Source: Acetivibrio cellulolyticus CD2
GTDB lineage: Bacteria; Bacillota; Clostridia; Acetivibrionales; Acetivibrionaceae
Length of the DNA stretch: 33,727 nt
Direction of reading: 5' to 3'
Assembly: GCF_000179595.2 (NCBI RefSeq)
Contig: NZ_JH556658.1
Location: 861,954-895,680, forward strand
Positions 1 through 6,944 of this stretch are shown here, piece by piece; positions within the stretch are counted from its first letter, which is position 1; every line of letters starts with the position of its first letter. The position numbers were made by a program, and so were the translations under genes. Below the pieces are notes generated by a model. The model did no database searches. It was not told the origin of the DNA and saw only the letters and a list, made by a program, of their open reading frames with translations.

Positions 1-63
1 GAGGATACGGACTTTATTGTCTTTGAGACTAACATCAATACCTACCAACAATGAATTTGACAA
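1..63 (-). CDS. IS110-family transposase, N-terminal fragment (runs off window)
   Basis: Only the first 21 codons are in the window. They read LSNSLLVGIDVSLKDNKVRI and then L. VGIDVS is the start of the RuvC-like DEDD catalytic domain of IS110/IS1111 transposases; its Asp is the first acidic residue of that motif. The start is a TTG at 61-63, chosen because AAGGTGGTGA sits just upstream of it on the minus strand and nothing comparable serves another codon. The frame is open to base 1. The family recombines DNA with a structured guide RNA made from the non-coding end of the element, which for IS110-group members is upstream of this gene. Subgroup (IS110 or IS1111) cannot be decided from 21 residues. 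Confidence 0.75.
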   Translation of the reverse strand, partial: MSNSLLVGIDVSLKDNKVRIL

Positions 64-96
64 TGAAATCACCACCTTTCTGATTAAAAATTTTGA

Positions 97-364
97 GCTA
101 TTGAACTTAACTAATGCCCGTGGTACCTGACGCATCAACATCCTCGCAATTAGAATACACCTCTTGAATCTCTATGCACGACTCCTTGAACTGCCATACA
201 GGAGAGAGATAAAAAGAGAAAAACACCCAGCGGTTTAAAGCTAACATCAGGCCAGGGGAACTGACTTTAACAGAAGCGACATAAAAATGCCCTACAGGAG
301 TTGAACAGAACCATCCTCAATAGCCACTATTATTGTTACACGAGCATTAGTTAAGTTCAATAGC
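97..364 (-). repeat. 26-bp inverted repeat enclosing the IS110 leader segment
   Basis: Bases 97-122 and 339-364 are reverse complements at 25 of 26 positions (core GAACTTAACTAATGC against GCATTAGTTAAGTTC). They enclose about 216 bp with no credible ORF. The left arm lies 34 bp upstream of the transposase start, so the whole unit would be in its 5' leader. It could be a long RNA stem, a regulatory fold that hides the ribosome binding site, or a subterminal repeat of the element. Confidence 0.7.
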
Positions 365-451
365 AACAAAATTAAGTTTTCAAGGAGCATTAGCTTTGAG
401 TCAGTGCTAGAGAACAAAAAACTTTTTCAAGAATCCAGTTGACAACGAGCC

Positions 452-566
452 TCCCCCATATGATTAGGCAGCCGAAGAGGCAGCCACCCTATCCCAGAAG
501 AAGTACTTTGGAGAAGGCGCAAAGGGGATATGGCGGCTGCAGCCTTAGCAGGCTATCATATGGGCC
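452..566 (-). ncRNA. Compact nested-hairpin element, candidate IS110 guide (bridge) RNA segment
   Basis: An outer stem pairs CCCATATGAT (455-464) with ATCATATGGG (555-564). An inner 16-bp stem pairs 480-495 with 525-540 with two mismatches. A small CTTTG/CAAAG hairpin (506-510, 520-524) stacks directly on it. Read as minus-strand RNA, one inner mismatch becomes a G-U wobble, while on the plus strand it is A-C, so minus-strand transcription is favoured. That is the same direction as the adjacent IS110 transposase. IS110-group elements encode their bridge RNA in this upstream end; assigning that role here is inference. Alternatives are a MITE or a leader element of the next gene. Confidence 0.45.
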
Positions 567-625
567 CCACTCATTGTAAACCGCACTTAAAAAACTTTTT
601 TGCACCCCAGCTACATTGCCTCAAA

Positions 626-695
626 GAGTTTTCGTAAAGAAAACTCCCAGTTGATTTATGGTAAATGAACAAGGAAATGTAAGGGGTTCAACTGG
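626..695 (+). promoter_or_regulatory. Leader hairpins upstream of the mannanase gene
   Basis: A perfect 8-bp hairpin, GAGTTTTC (626-633) with GAAAACTC (639-646), is followed at once by an 8-bp inverted repeat, CCAGTTGA (647-654) with TCAACTGG (688-695). No T-run follows either, so these are more likely regulatory than terminators. I see no strong sigma-A promoter between here and the mannanase start. Confidence 0.4.
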
Positions 696-746
696 AAAAT
701 CTAAGACTTAAACCTTACAAAATATATTATACGAGGAGGAGTTTGT

Positions 747-2579
747 ATGAAAAAGAAACCTATAAAAAAGGTTTTTTTATCATTGGCATTGGCAGTAATG
801 ATACCTGCAATGTCATTTGTAGGTACTACAGGTGCTCTAGCAGAAGAAGGTGTTAAGTACGAATTTGAGGACGGTGTCCAGAATGGAGCCCAAATTTATA
901 CTGACTATGTTGGAAAAACCGATGCTGGACTTTCCTTCGACCTAAGCGGTGCATCCTGCAGCTTTATTGGGCAAAAAGGGACAAGCACTTCTGTTAACGT
1001 CAATATTGACAAGGCTGGGCTTTATGACTTGGTTGTTCGCTATGCTGAGCCATATGATGCAAACAAAAAAGTACAATACCTTAATGTAAATGATTCCAAT
1101 CAGGGAGAGGTAAGTTTCGGTTATACTCTTGAATGGAAAGAGATTTCAGCAGGTATTGTAAAGCTTAATGCCGGATCTAACAATATTGAATTCGAAAGCT
1201 ACTGGGGTTATACCTTTTTTGATTATCTGATTGTTAAACCTGCTGATGAAAGCATAACAAACCTAAAAGTAGATAAAACATTGTCAAACCCTTATGCTAC
1301 AAACGAAGCAAAATCACTTATGAGTTATCTATGTGACGTTTATGGCAAACACATAATTTCAGGTCAGCAAGAACTTTGCGGATCACATAACTATAGCGGC
1401 TCTGAAGCTGAGTTTACTTACATACAGGATAAAACCGGAGAAATGCCTGCTTTAAGAGGTTTTGACTTTATGAACTACAGAGGAAACGGTTTAGAATGGG
1501 ATGATGCCTGTGCTGAACGTCTTATTGAGTGGTATAAAGAAAAGAATGGTATACCTGCACTTTGCTGGCACTGGTTCTCACCTGGTGATATTGGCAAGAA
1601 AGCTGCAAACAGCTTTTACACGGAAAGTACAACTTTCAGCATATCAAAGGCTTTGACTTCTGGAACAGAAGAAAATAAAGCGCTGTTAAACGATATTGAA
1701 CATATGGCCGGAAAGTTTCAGCAGCTTGAGGATGCCGGAGTTCCTGTATTGTTCAGGCCTGTACATGAAGCAGAAGGCGGATGGTTCTGGTGGGGAGCAG
1801 AAGGCCCGGAACCTTGTGTTAAACTCTATAGACTTCTTTATGATAAGTTCACAAATGAGTACGGATTGAATAACATTATATGGGTATGGAATTCATATGC
1901 TTATGACTCATCATCTAAATGGTATCCAGGTGATGATGTAGTTGATATTGTTGGTTACGATAAGTACAATGCTAAGGATGGTTTACCTAACGGAAGTGCA
2001 ATAGCATCTACATTCTACAGCCTTGTAAAGCTTACAAACGGAAATAAGCTTATTGCAATGAGTGAAAATGATACAATTCCTCAGGTTTCAACTCTTATGA
2101 ACGAATCAGCCGGCTGGCTTTATTTCTGCCCATGGTATGGCTGGTGGTTGACAGGAGAACAGAACAATCCTGTTGCATGGCTGACTGAGATGTATAAGAG
2201 TGATTACTGTATAACCCTAGATGAGCTACCAGACCTTAAAACTTACCCTATATCAGGTTTTAATGCTTCACCAACAGTTAAAGTTACTCCTACACCAACA
2301 AAAACAACAGCAACTCCAACACCTACTCAATCGGATGTAATTGTAGGTGACGTAAATGGGGATAGCAGCATAAATTCAATTGATTTTGGCTACTTTAGGA
2401 AGTATCTTTTAGGAACCATAAAAGATTTCCCTGTAGAGAATGATTTAAAAGCTGCTGATCTAAATGGTGATAAAAGTATAAATTCTATTGACTTTGGATA
2501 TATGAGAATGTATTTGCTTGGAACTATAAAATTGTTTCCGGCATCTGAAACAATAATGTTTCAAAGGGAAGGGTTATAG
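747..2579 (+). CDS. Cellulosomal beta-mannanase, CBM35-GH26-dockerin I
   Basis: A secreted endo-beta-mannanase expected to hydrolyse mannan or glucomannan while docked on a scaffoldin. The signal peptide ends near residue 32 (ALA|EEG). Residues 35-165 look like a CBM35 carbohydrate-binding module. GH26 follows at about 180-495: HEAEGGWFWWG carries the predicted acid/base Glu341 and AMSEND the predicted nucleophile Glu440. A Thr/Pro linker (510-528) leads to a type I dockerin (531-597) with two Ca-binding repeats (GDVNGDSSIN, ADLNGDKSIN), each followed by a YLLG helix end. The domain order matches known clostridial Man26 enzymes. The start has a strong AGGAGGAG site. A 12-residue tail (ETIMFQREGL end) after the dockerin is slightly unusual. 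Confidence 0.93.
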   Translation: MKKKPIKKVFLSLALAVMIPAMSFVGTTGALAEEGVKYEFEDGVQNGAQIYTDYVGKTDAGLSFDLSGASCSFIGQKGTSTSVNVNIDKAGLYDLVVRYAEPYDANKKVQYLNVNDSNQGEVSFGYTLEWKEISAGIVKLNAGSNNIEFESYWGYTFFDYLIVKPADESITNLKVDKTLSNPYATNEAKSLMSYLCDVYGKHIISGQQELCGSHNYSGSEAEFTYIQDKTGEMPALRGFDFMNYRGNGLEWDDACAERLIEWYKEKNGIPALCWHWFSPGDIGKKAANSFYTESTTFSISKALTSGTEENKALLNDIEHMAGKFQQLEDAGVPVLFRPVHEAEGGWFWWGAEGPEPCVKLYRLLYDKFTNEYGLNNIIWVWNSYAYDSSSKWYPGDDVVDIVGYDKYNAKDGLPNGSAIASTFYSLVKLTNGNKLIAMSENDTIPQVSTLMNESAGWLYFCPWYGWWLTGEQNNPVAWLTEMYKSDYCITLDELPDLKTYPISGFNASPTVKVTPTPTKTTATPTPTQSDVIVGDVNGDSSINSIDFGYFRKYLLGTIKDFPVENDLKAADLNGDKSINSIDFGYMRMYLLGTIKLFPASETIMFQREGL

Positions 2580-2648
2580 AACTACTTTGCAAGTGAAAAT
2601 AGCTTCCTATCTTGTAATTACGTGGATACACGTGGATACTTTTTGTAG

Positions 2649-2678
2649 TTGACATATTACCAAGAAAACCTTTATAAT
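2649..2678 (+). promoter_or_regulatory. Near-consensus sigma-A promoter with no ORF before the next terminator
   Basis: TTGACA (2649-2654) and TATAAT (2673-2678) are separated by 18 bp. Both hexamers match the consensus perfectly. Transcription would start near 2685 and meet the terminator at 2786 after about 100-140 nt, with no credible coding sequence between. Confidence 0.6.
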
Positions 2679-2684
2679 AACATT

Positions 2685-2824
2685 AAAATTTAATGAATGA
2701 AATTATGATCAGGTAAATCATACTTCTATATTACAGTGTGATTATTGACCGGGTTGGTATATCTGGCAGCAGGAAAAGTAAAATCCTGTGGGACTATAAG
2801 AAATATAGTCCCACAGTTTTTTTT
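2685..2824 (+). ncRNA. Candidate small RNA or attenuated leader upstream of spo0M
   Basis: Bounded by a consensus promoter (2649-2678) and a strong terminator (2786-2824). The interval contains no ORF with a ribosome binding site. It either makes a free transcript of about 140 nt or is the leader of spo0M, with the hairpin as an attenuator. I compared it by eye with common riboswitch cores and recognised none. Confidence 0.4.
2786..2824 (+). terminator. Rho-independent terminator
   Basis: A perfect 12-bp stem (CTGTGGGACTAT with ATAGTCCCACAG, loop AAGAAAT) is followed by eight T's. It ends either the mannanase transcript or the short transcript from the 2649 promoter. Confidence 0.85.
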
Positions 2825-2884
2825 AATATTTCTTTATGTTTCATAATTATTAAGTTGTAGTATAGAAAAATATGAGGTGATATG

Positions 2885-3658
2885 ATGTCATTATTAAACA
2901 AAGCAATGGCAAGTGTGGGATTTGGGTCAGCAAAAGTAGATATACAGCTTGATAATCAAAAATTATGTGAAGGTGAACAAGTAAATGGATTTGTAAGTAT
3001 TTTGGGTGGAAAAACCGAGCAGAAGGCTTCTAAGGTATCCTTAATACTTATATCATATATGAAATTTAATGAAGAGAATTATGAAAATAGAAAATCTATT
3101 GAGATTTCAAGCTTTGATATTGCGCAAGATGTAAAGATTAAGCCTAATGAAGAAATTAAAATTCCTTTTTCCTTTGTTTTGCCAAACGATACACCTATTT
3201 CCTTTAATAAGGATGTGGTTTGGATTGAAACAAGTTTGGACATCAAAATGGCTTTTGATCCTTCTGACAAAATCTATATACATGTGATGCCGCATCCATT
3301 TATTCAGAGCGTTTTAAATGTACTTCAGAAAGATTTAAAATTTATTATGACTAAATATGAAAATGTATATGTTCCTAATAATGGCAATCATCTTCCTATT
3401 GTTCAGGTATTTGAATTTAATCCAACATTACATTTGATTGGGAACCTTAATGAAATGAGAATGATGTTTTTTGTGGATGATTTAAGAGGTCTTGAGATTG
3501 TTCTGGAATTATCCAGAAAGGCACTTGGCTCTAAGGATCATACTAACTCCATAAATGATAGCAAGACCCGGATTTTTATATCCAAAGAGGAATTTAAAAA
3601 TGACAATAGCTATTTGTCAGATTTAGTATTACAAAGAATTCAAAGCTTATTAGTTTAG
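2885..3658 (+). CDS. spo0M: Spo0M-family sporulation-control protein
   Basis: 257 residues. The N-terminus MSLLNKAMASVGFGSAKVDI matches the conserved start of Spo0M proteins. The family has an N-terminal arrestin-like beta-sandwich, here about residues 1-135, with a less conserved C-terminal part. Spo0M is a cytosolic protein affecting entry into sporulation in Bacillus; its molecular role is unsettled. An in-frame ATG three bases earlier (2882) also exists, but GAGGTGA ends only 1 nt before it and 4 nt before 2885, and the family begins MSLL, so 2885 is preferred. It stands alone between two terminators, unrelated in function to the polysaccharide enzymes around it. Confidence 0.88.
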   Translation: MSLLNKAMASVGFGSAKVDIQLDNQKLCEGEQVNGFVSILGGKTEQKASKVSLILISYMKFNEENYENRKSIEISSFDIAQDVKIKPNEEIKIPFSFVLPNDTPISFNKDVVWIETSLDIKMAFDPSDKIYIHVMPHPFIQSVLNVLQKDLKFIMTKYENVYVPNNGNHLPIVQVFEFNPTLHLIGNLNEMRMMFFVDDLRGLEIVLELSRKALGSKDHTNSINDSKTRIFISKEEFKNDNSYLSDLVLQRIQSLLV

Positions 3659-3660
3659 TT

Positions 3661-3700
3661 GTAAAACCACAGTTATTATCGTCAGACTGTGGTTTTACTT
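3661..3700 (+). terminator. Terminator of spo0M
   Basis: A perfect 12-bp stem pairs GTAAAACCACAG (3661-3672) with CTGTGGTTTTAC (3687-3698), beginning right after the spo0M stop. The U-tract is weak (TTTTACTTT lies partly in the stem), but the A-rich left arm and T-rich right arm suggest it may work in both directions. Confidence 0.7.
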
Positions 3701-3737
3701 TAACAATGTTCTATAGATATTAGAATATTAATATAAT

Positions 3738-3782
3738 GTTTCCGGAAAGAAACGCCACTCCCTAGCTTTTCTTTCCGGAAAC
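3738..3782 (-). terminator. Perfect 13-bp hairpin downstream of the minus-strand dockerin gene
   Basis: GTTTCCGGAAAGA (3738-3750) pairs perfectly with TCTTTCCGGAAAC (3770-3782), and each arm contains the palindrome TTTCCGGAAA. It lies 47 bp past the stop of the minus-strand gene and probably ends its transcript or protects the 3' end. No clean T-run follows on the minus strand, so strict rho-independent termination is uncertain. Confidence 0.5.
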
Positions 3783-3828
3783 TTGAAGTAACCAATAAGG
3801 ATTTTTCAGCACTCCCTTTATGTATATG

Positions 3829-6603
3829 CTACTCTTTTGGGAACTTATTAATCATCCCTAACAAGTATTTTCTCATATATCCAAAGTCAATTGTATTAAT
3901 GGAACTATCGCCGTTGACATCTGCGCAGTACAAGTCATCAACAGCGGGCAAATCACTTATCATTCCAAGCAGATAACTCCTTAAAATTGCAAAGTCTATC
4001 GAGTTAAAAGATCCATCACCGTTAACATCGCCTACTTTTAAGTTAGAAGCGGTGGGGGTTGGCGTAAATGAAGGAGTTGGCGTCGGTGTTGGTAAAACAG
4101 AGTCTACAGACTTAAAATAAACATAGAATGAATCAATTGCACCTTTAAAATAAGGCTGATCTTCAAGAATACCTCTGCCAATGTAATTGCAGTTGCTTTG
4201 AGTGTTTACATTTGGAGCATTGAGATCTTCCGGGTTAATATCAATGTCATTTCTTACTGATACTACATTGTTATTAACATACAACGCTCCCGTATTACCT
4301 GATAATACCACACGAACATCAGACCAGCTTCCGGCAGGCACTGATGCATTTCCCGTAAGTGTTTTTAAATTGCTGCCTCTGCATATCTCAAACTTAACTT
4401 TTCCATTTTCATCTGAGGGTGTTAGATACATATATTTATCTTTTGCGGAGGCAAAAGAAAAGATCCTCTGATTGGCTGTATCGCCATCCCAATAAATAGA
4501 TGCGCGTATTTCTATATCTTTCATATCAGATACGGAATTTTCCAAGGTGATGTACTGAGTACTTCCGTCTAATTGCACAATTCCTGAATGACCTTCTAAT
4601 GATGAGGACCATTTAGGTTCACCTCTTAAAATGCCATTTGTTACTCCGAACTTATCCCGGGCAAAGACATTGCTTTGGGAACTAAACTCATAACCGGTAT
4701 AAAGTGAGGGAGTGCAGGAAAGCCCATCAGCATAATCTTGACCTCTTAACCAGCCGAATGCAACACCTTTACTGACATTGGTACTGTCAATGTAATCACC
4801 GTCTACTATTCCTTCTCCCGATACACTTGCGGTTCCAGCAGGAGATGACAATCCTTTTGCAACACCGTAATCTGTTATTGTCCTGTCTTCTATAATTCTT
4901 GCACTTTCTAAAACTTTTGCATTTCCGCTGGCTTCTGATGTGCCCATCATTACAGCGAAATCCCTCACTTTGGCAAAATCCTTTACTACGGCATTTTCCT
5001 TGATAATAGCATGGCCGCTTACTACTGCATTGCCAGAAACTATTGCATTTCCCTCTACTTTGGCGTAATCCTCAATTCTGGCGTTTTCCAAGACCTGCGC
5101 CTTTCCTAATACAACCGCATTTGGTCCTACATAGGCCGTAGAAGCAACTTTAGCTGTGCTTTGAACAAAACCTCCACCGTTCGAATGCTTAGTGCCGCTT
5201 AAACCCGAGGTAATATTCACGGCCTCATAAGGATCTGCACCGGTGATCTGAACTTCATAAGGCATAGTTTGTTTTTCAGGAGCGGATGCAAAGGGTGAAG
5301 CAGTTTCATCGGCAAAGGCATCCATGGGCAGAAGCGTATCGGGAGTAGCAACTACGACAAGGTACACAGTGTTTTCTGTACTTGAAAGGGTTATGGAGTT
5401 TTTGCCGTTGTTCCATAAGGTAGAATACCTTGTATTGCCGCTTGTGTCCTGTACTACCAGGCATACCCTCCAGTCTGCTCCCCTCAAGGTGTTTTTAAGA
5501 CCATTGAAATTTACAGTTATTAACCGGCCGTCTCCTGTTCCTTGAGGAGTTAAAGGAATAATATTAAAGCCAGTTTGTTGTGGAGCCCTTTCAAGAGGGA
5601 CTCTCCACCAATTGATTTTGTCACTGACCTTTTCAAGTTGTGTATAGACTGTCTGTTTATTTGTGTCAATTGAAATAAATTCACTGAATTTCTTGCGATA
5701 TAGTGTTTTTTGCGCAAAGTCCTGTGTTGCCATTCTCTTTGCATAGTTTCCCAGTGTATCTTTGATTGATACTCCAGGGGCAAGTCTTTGGATAATGTCA
5801 TAGGGATATTCATTCATTTTTGCTTCCTGCATCATCCTCTTTACAAAATCCTTGCCGTAGTATGGATAATTGTCAGGATTTTCTGTGAGATATTGAAGGA
5901 TGGACCAGCAGTCATAATAGTCTCTGCCATGTGGAGAGCATAGACTTGAATTCATGTACAGGGGGGTAAAAAAGTTTGTATCGGGCCCATAAGTTTTTCC
6001 GTTATATTGGTAATTGGCACTGGTAAGGAATTGGTCACATAACCAATTTGCTGCCGTTTCCCACCAGGCTCCAGTGATGGTACTGCCAACCCAGCCCTTC
6101 TGGTGAGATGTAACAACATGGCCGAATTCATGTGGAAGCACCCAGGAAGGAGGATCAACTCTCATCGCTCCGGGATCAACTATAATATAGCCGTATCCAT
6201 CGGAATCGCTTGACATAAATGCCCAACCTTCTGCATGGTTTGAAAGCCCTGTCCTGGTTACATAGACATTGGTTTTGTACTTGGTAGTTGAAGCGTTTGA
6301 ATTGATTGATATACCAGGATCCTTGTATCCCATATCGGTGATATAAGTTTTCCAGATACCTTCCAAATTGGTTAAATTCCCTTGTATAAATGCGTCAGTG
6401 ACTGTGCCTGTTTGATCATTTTTGCCCCAGATAATTTGAAAGTGTGTAGAAGTTGCCCTGTTGACATTAGTATCTGTCATTGAATAGAAAGGATCTCTTG
6501 CTTGGTAATCTTCCGCACCTATTACCATACTAGGGTTTGACCACAAAACTGACGTCATAATTACTACCAGAGCAGTAATCACTGTTAATGATTTTGACCG
6601 CAT
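3829..6603 (-). CDS. Cellulosomal DUF6055-like metalloprotease-type protein with beta-helix, LamG and dockerin
   Basis: 924 residues, secreted. After a signal peptide (about 1-30), residues 35-330 resemble DUF6055 proteins and carry HEFGH (158-162) with a later WWETAANW Glu (182), a gluzincin-like zinc site. Residues 482-572 form hexapeptide repeats (GNAIVS, GNAVVS, ENAVVK), predicting a left-handed beta-helix. A LamG/concanavalin-like fold (about 662-834) follows, then a Pro/Thr linker and a type I dockerin (856-922). The open frame extends 28 codons further upstream, but the start at 6603 has GGGGAGG 7 bases before it and begins the signal peptide. The dockerin puts it in the cellulosome. 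Substrate is unknown: a glycoprotein or plant-wall protein would fit. The zinc site is seen; protease activity is inferred. Confidence 0.85.
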   Translation of the reverse strand: MRSKSLTVITALVVIMTSVLWSNPSMVIGAEDYQARDPFYSMTDTNVNRATSTHFQIIWGKNDQTGTVTDAFIQGNLTNLEGIWKTYITDMGYKDPGISINSNASTTKYKTNVYVTRTGLSNHAEGWAFMSSDSDGYGYIIVDPGAMRVDPPSWVLPHEFGHVVTSHQKGWVGSTITGAWWETAANWLCDQFLTSANYQYNGKTYGPDTNFFTPLYMNSSLCSPHGRDYYDCWSILQYLTENPDNYPYYGKDFVKRMMQEAKMNEYPYDIIQRLAPGVSIKDTLGNYAKRMATQDFAQKTLYRKKFSEFISIDTNKQTVYTQLEKVSDKINWWRVPLERAPQQTGFNIIPLTPQGTGDGRLITVNFNGLKNTLRGADWRVCLVVQDTSGNTRYSTLWNNGKNSITLSSTENTVYLVVVATPDTLLPMDAFADETASPFASAPEKQTMPYEVQITGADPYEAVNITSGLSGTKHSNGGGFVQSTAKVASTAYVGPNAVVLGKAQVLENARIEDYAKVEGNAIVSGNAVVSGHAIIKENAVVKDFAKVRDFAVMMGTSEASGNAKVLESARIIEDRTITDYGVAKGLSSPAGTASVSGEGIVDGDYIDSTNVSKGVAFGWLRGQDYADGLSCTPSLYTGYEFSSQSNVFARDKFGVTNGILRGEPKWSSSLEGHSGIVQLDGSTQYITLENSVSDMKDIEIRASIYWDGDTANQRIFSFASAKDKYMYLTPSDENGKVKFEICRGSNLKTLTGNASVPAGSWSDVRVVLSGNTGALYVNNNVVSVRNDIDINPEDLNAPNVNTQSNCNYIGRGILEDQPYFKGAIDSFYVYFKSVDSVLPTPTPTPSFTPTPTASNLKVGDVNGDGSFNSIDFAILRSYLLGMISDLPAVDDLYCADVNGDSSINTIDFGYMRKYLLGMINKFPKE

Positions 6604-6685
6604 AAAAAACCTCCCCAAATAATATTTATTTATTTCAATGAGATACGATGTAGGATTTTTTGATGTTATTGAGATGAATTTTGCC

Positions 6686-6699
6686 AAATGTATACATTT
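6686..6699. promoter_or_regulatory. 14-bp palindrome, operator candidate at the start site
   Basis: AAATGTATACATTT is a perfect palindrome. It falls just past the -10 box of the minus-strand promoter, so a bound protein would block initiation. The regulator is unknown. Confidence 0.45.
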
Positions 6700-6729
6700 A
6701 TTATACTAAATAAACATTTACATTGTAAA
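6700..6729 (-). promoter_or_regulatory. Sigma-A-like promoter of the minus-strand dockerin gene
   Basis: On the minus strand TTTACA (6724-6729) is followed 18 bp later by TATAAT (6700-6705). The predicted start is about 90 bp upstream of the 6603 start codon. The -35 box lies inside a 15-bp palindrome. Confidence 0.55.
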
Positions 6730-6730
6730 T
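6716..6730. promoter_or_regulatory. 15-bp palindrome over the -35 box, operator candidate
   Basis: ATTTACA-T-TGTAAAT is a perfect inverted repeat with a 1-base centre. Together with the palindrome at 6686 it brackets the minus-strand promoter. This divergent region feeds two cellulosomal genes, so a shared sugar-responsive repressor is possible; that is inference. Confidence 0.45.
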
Positions 6731-6944
6731 AGAGTGATAGAATCTATATACGCATATATTACTGACCTACAATGAACTTAATATATAATTTTTATATTGA
6801 TGTACATGAAGATTCTATGTTCTTACGAATATACTAAGGAAGATAAAAATAGGGATATAACTTAGCACACAGGAGGGAGGCTTTACAGGGTAAATACTGA
6901 AAACGAAAATATATAATTATAAAAATACTTTGGGAGGAACAAGA

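Noticed and set aside
2340-2560. Repeated GDVNGD and SINSIDFGY blocks as a possible repeat array
   Set aside because: They are the duplicated calcium-binding segments of a dockerin, part of the protein; no CRISPR array is seen anywhere in the window.
2620-2640. Tandem repeat ACGTGGATAC x2
   Set aside because: Only two copies with no relation to a promoter or gene; not informative.
2690-2790. Riboswitch upstream of spo0M
   Set aside because: I could not match the conserved core of any riboswitch class I know; kept only as a candidate small RNA or leader.
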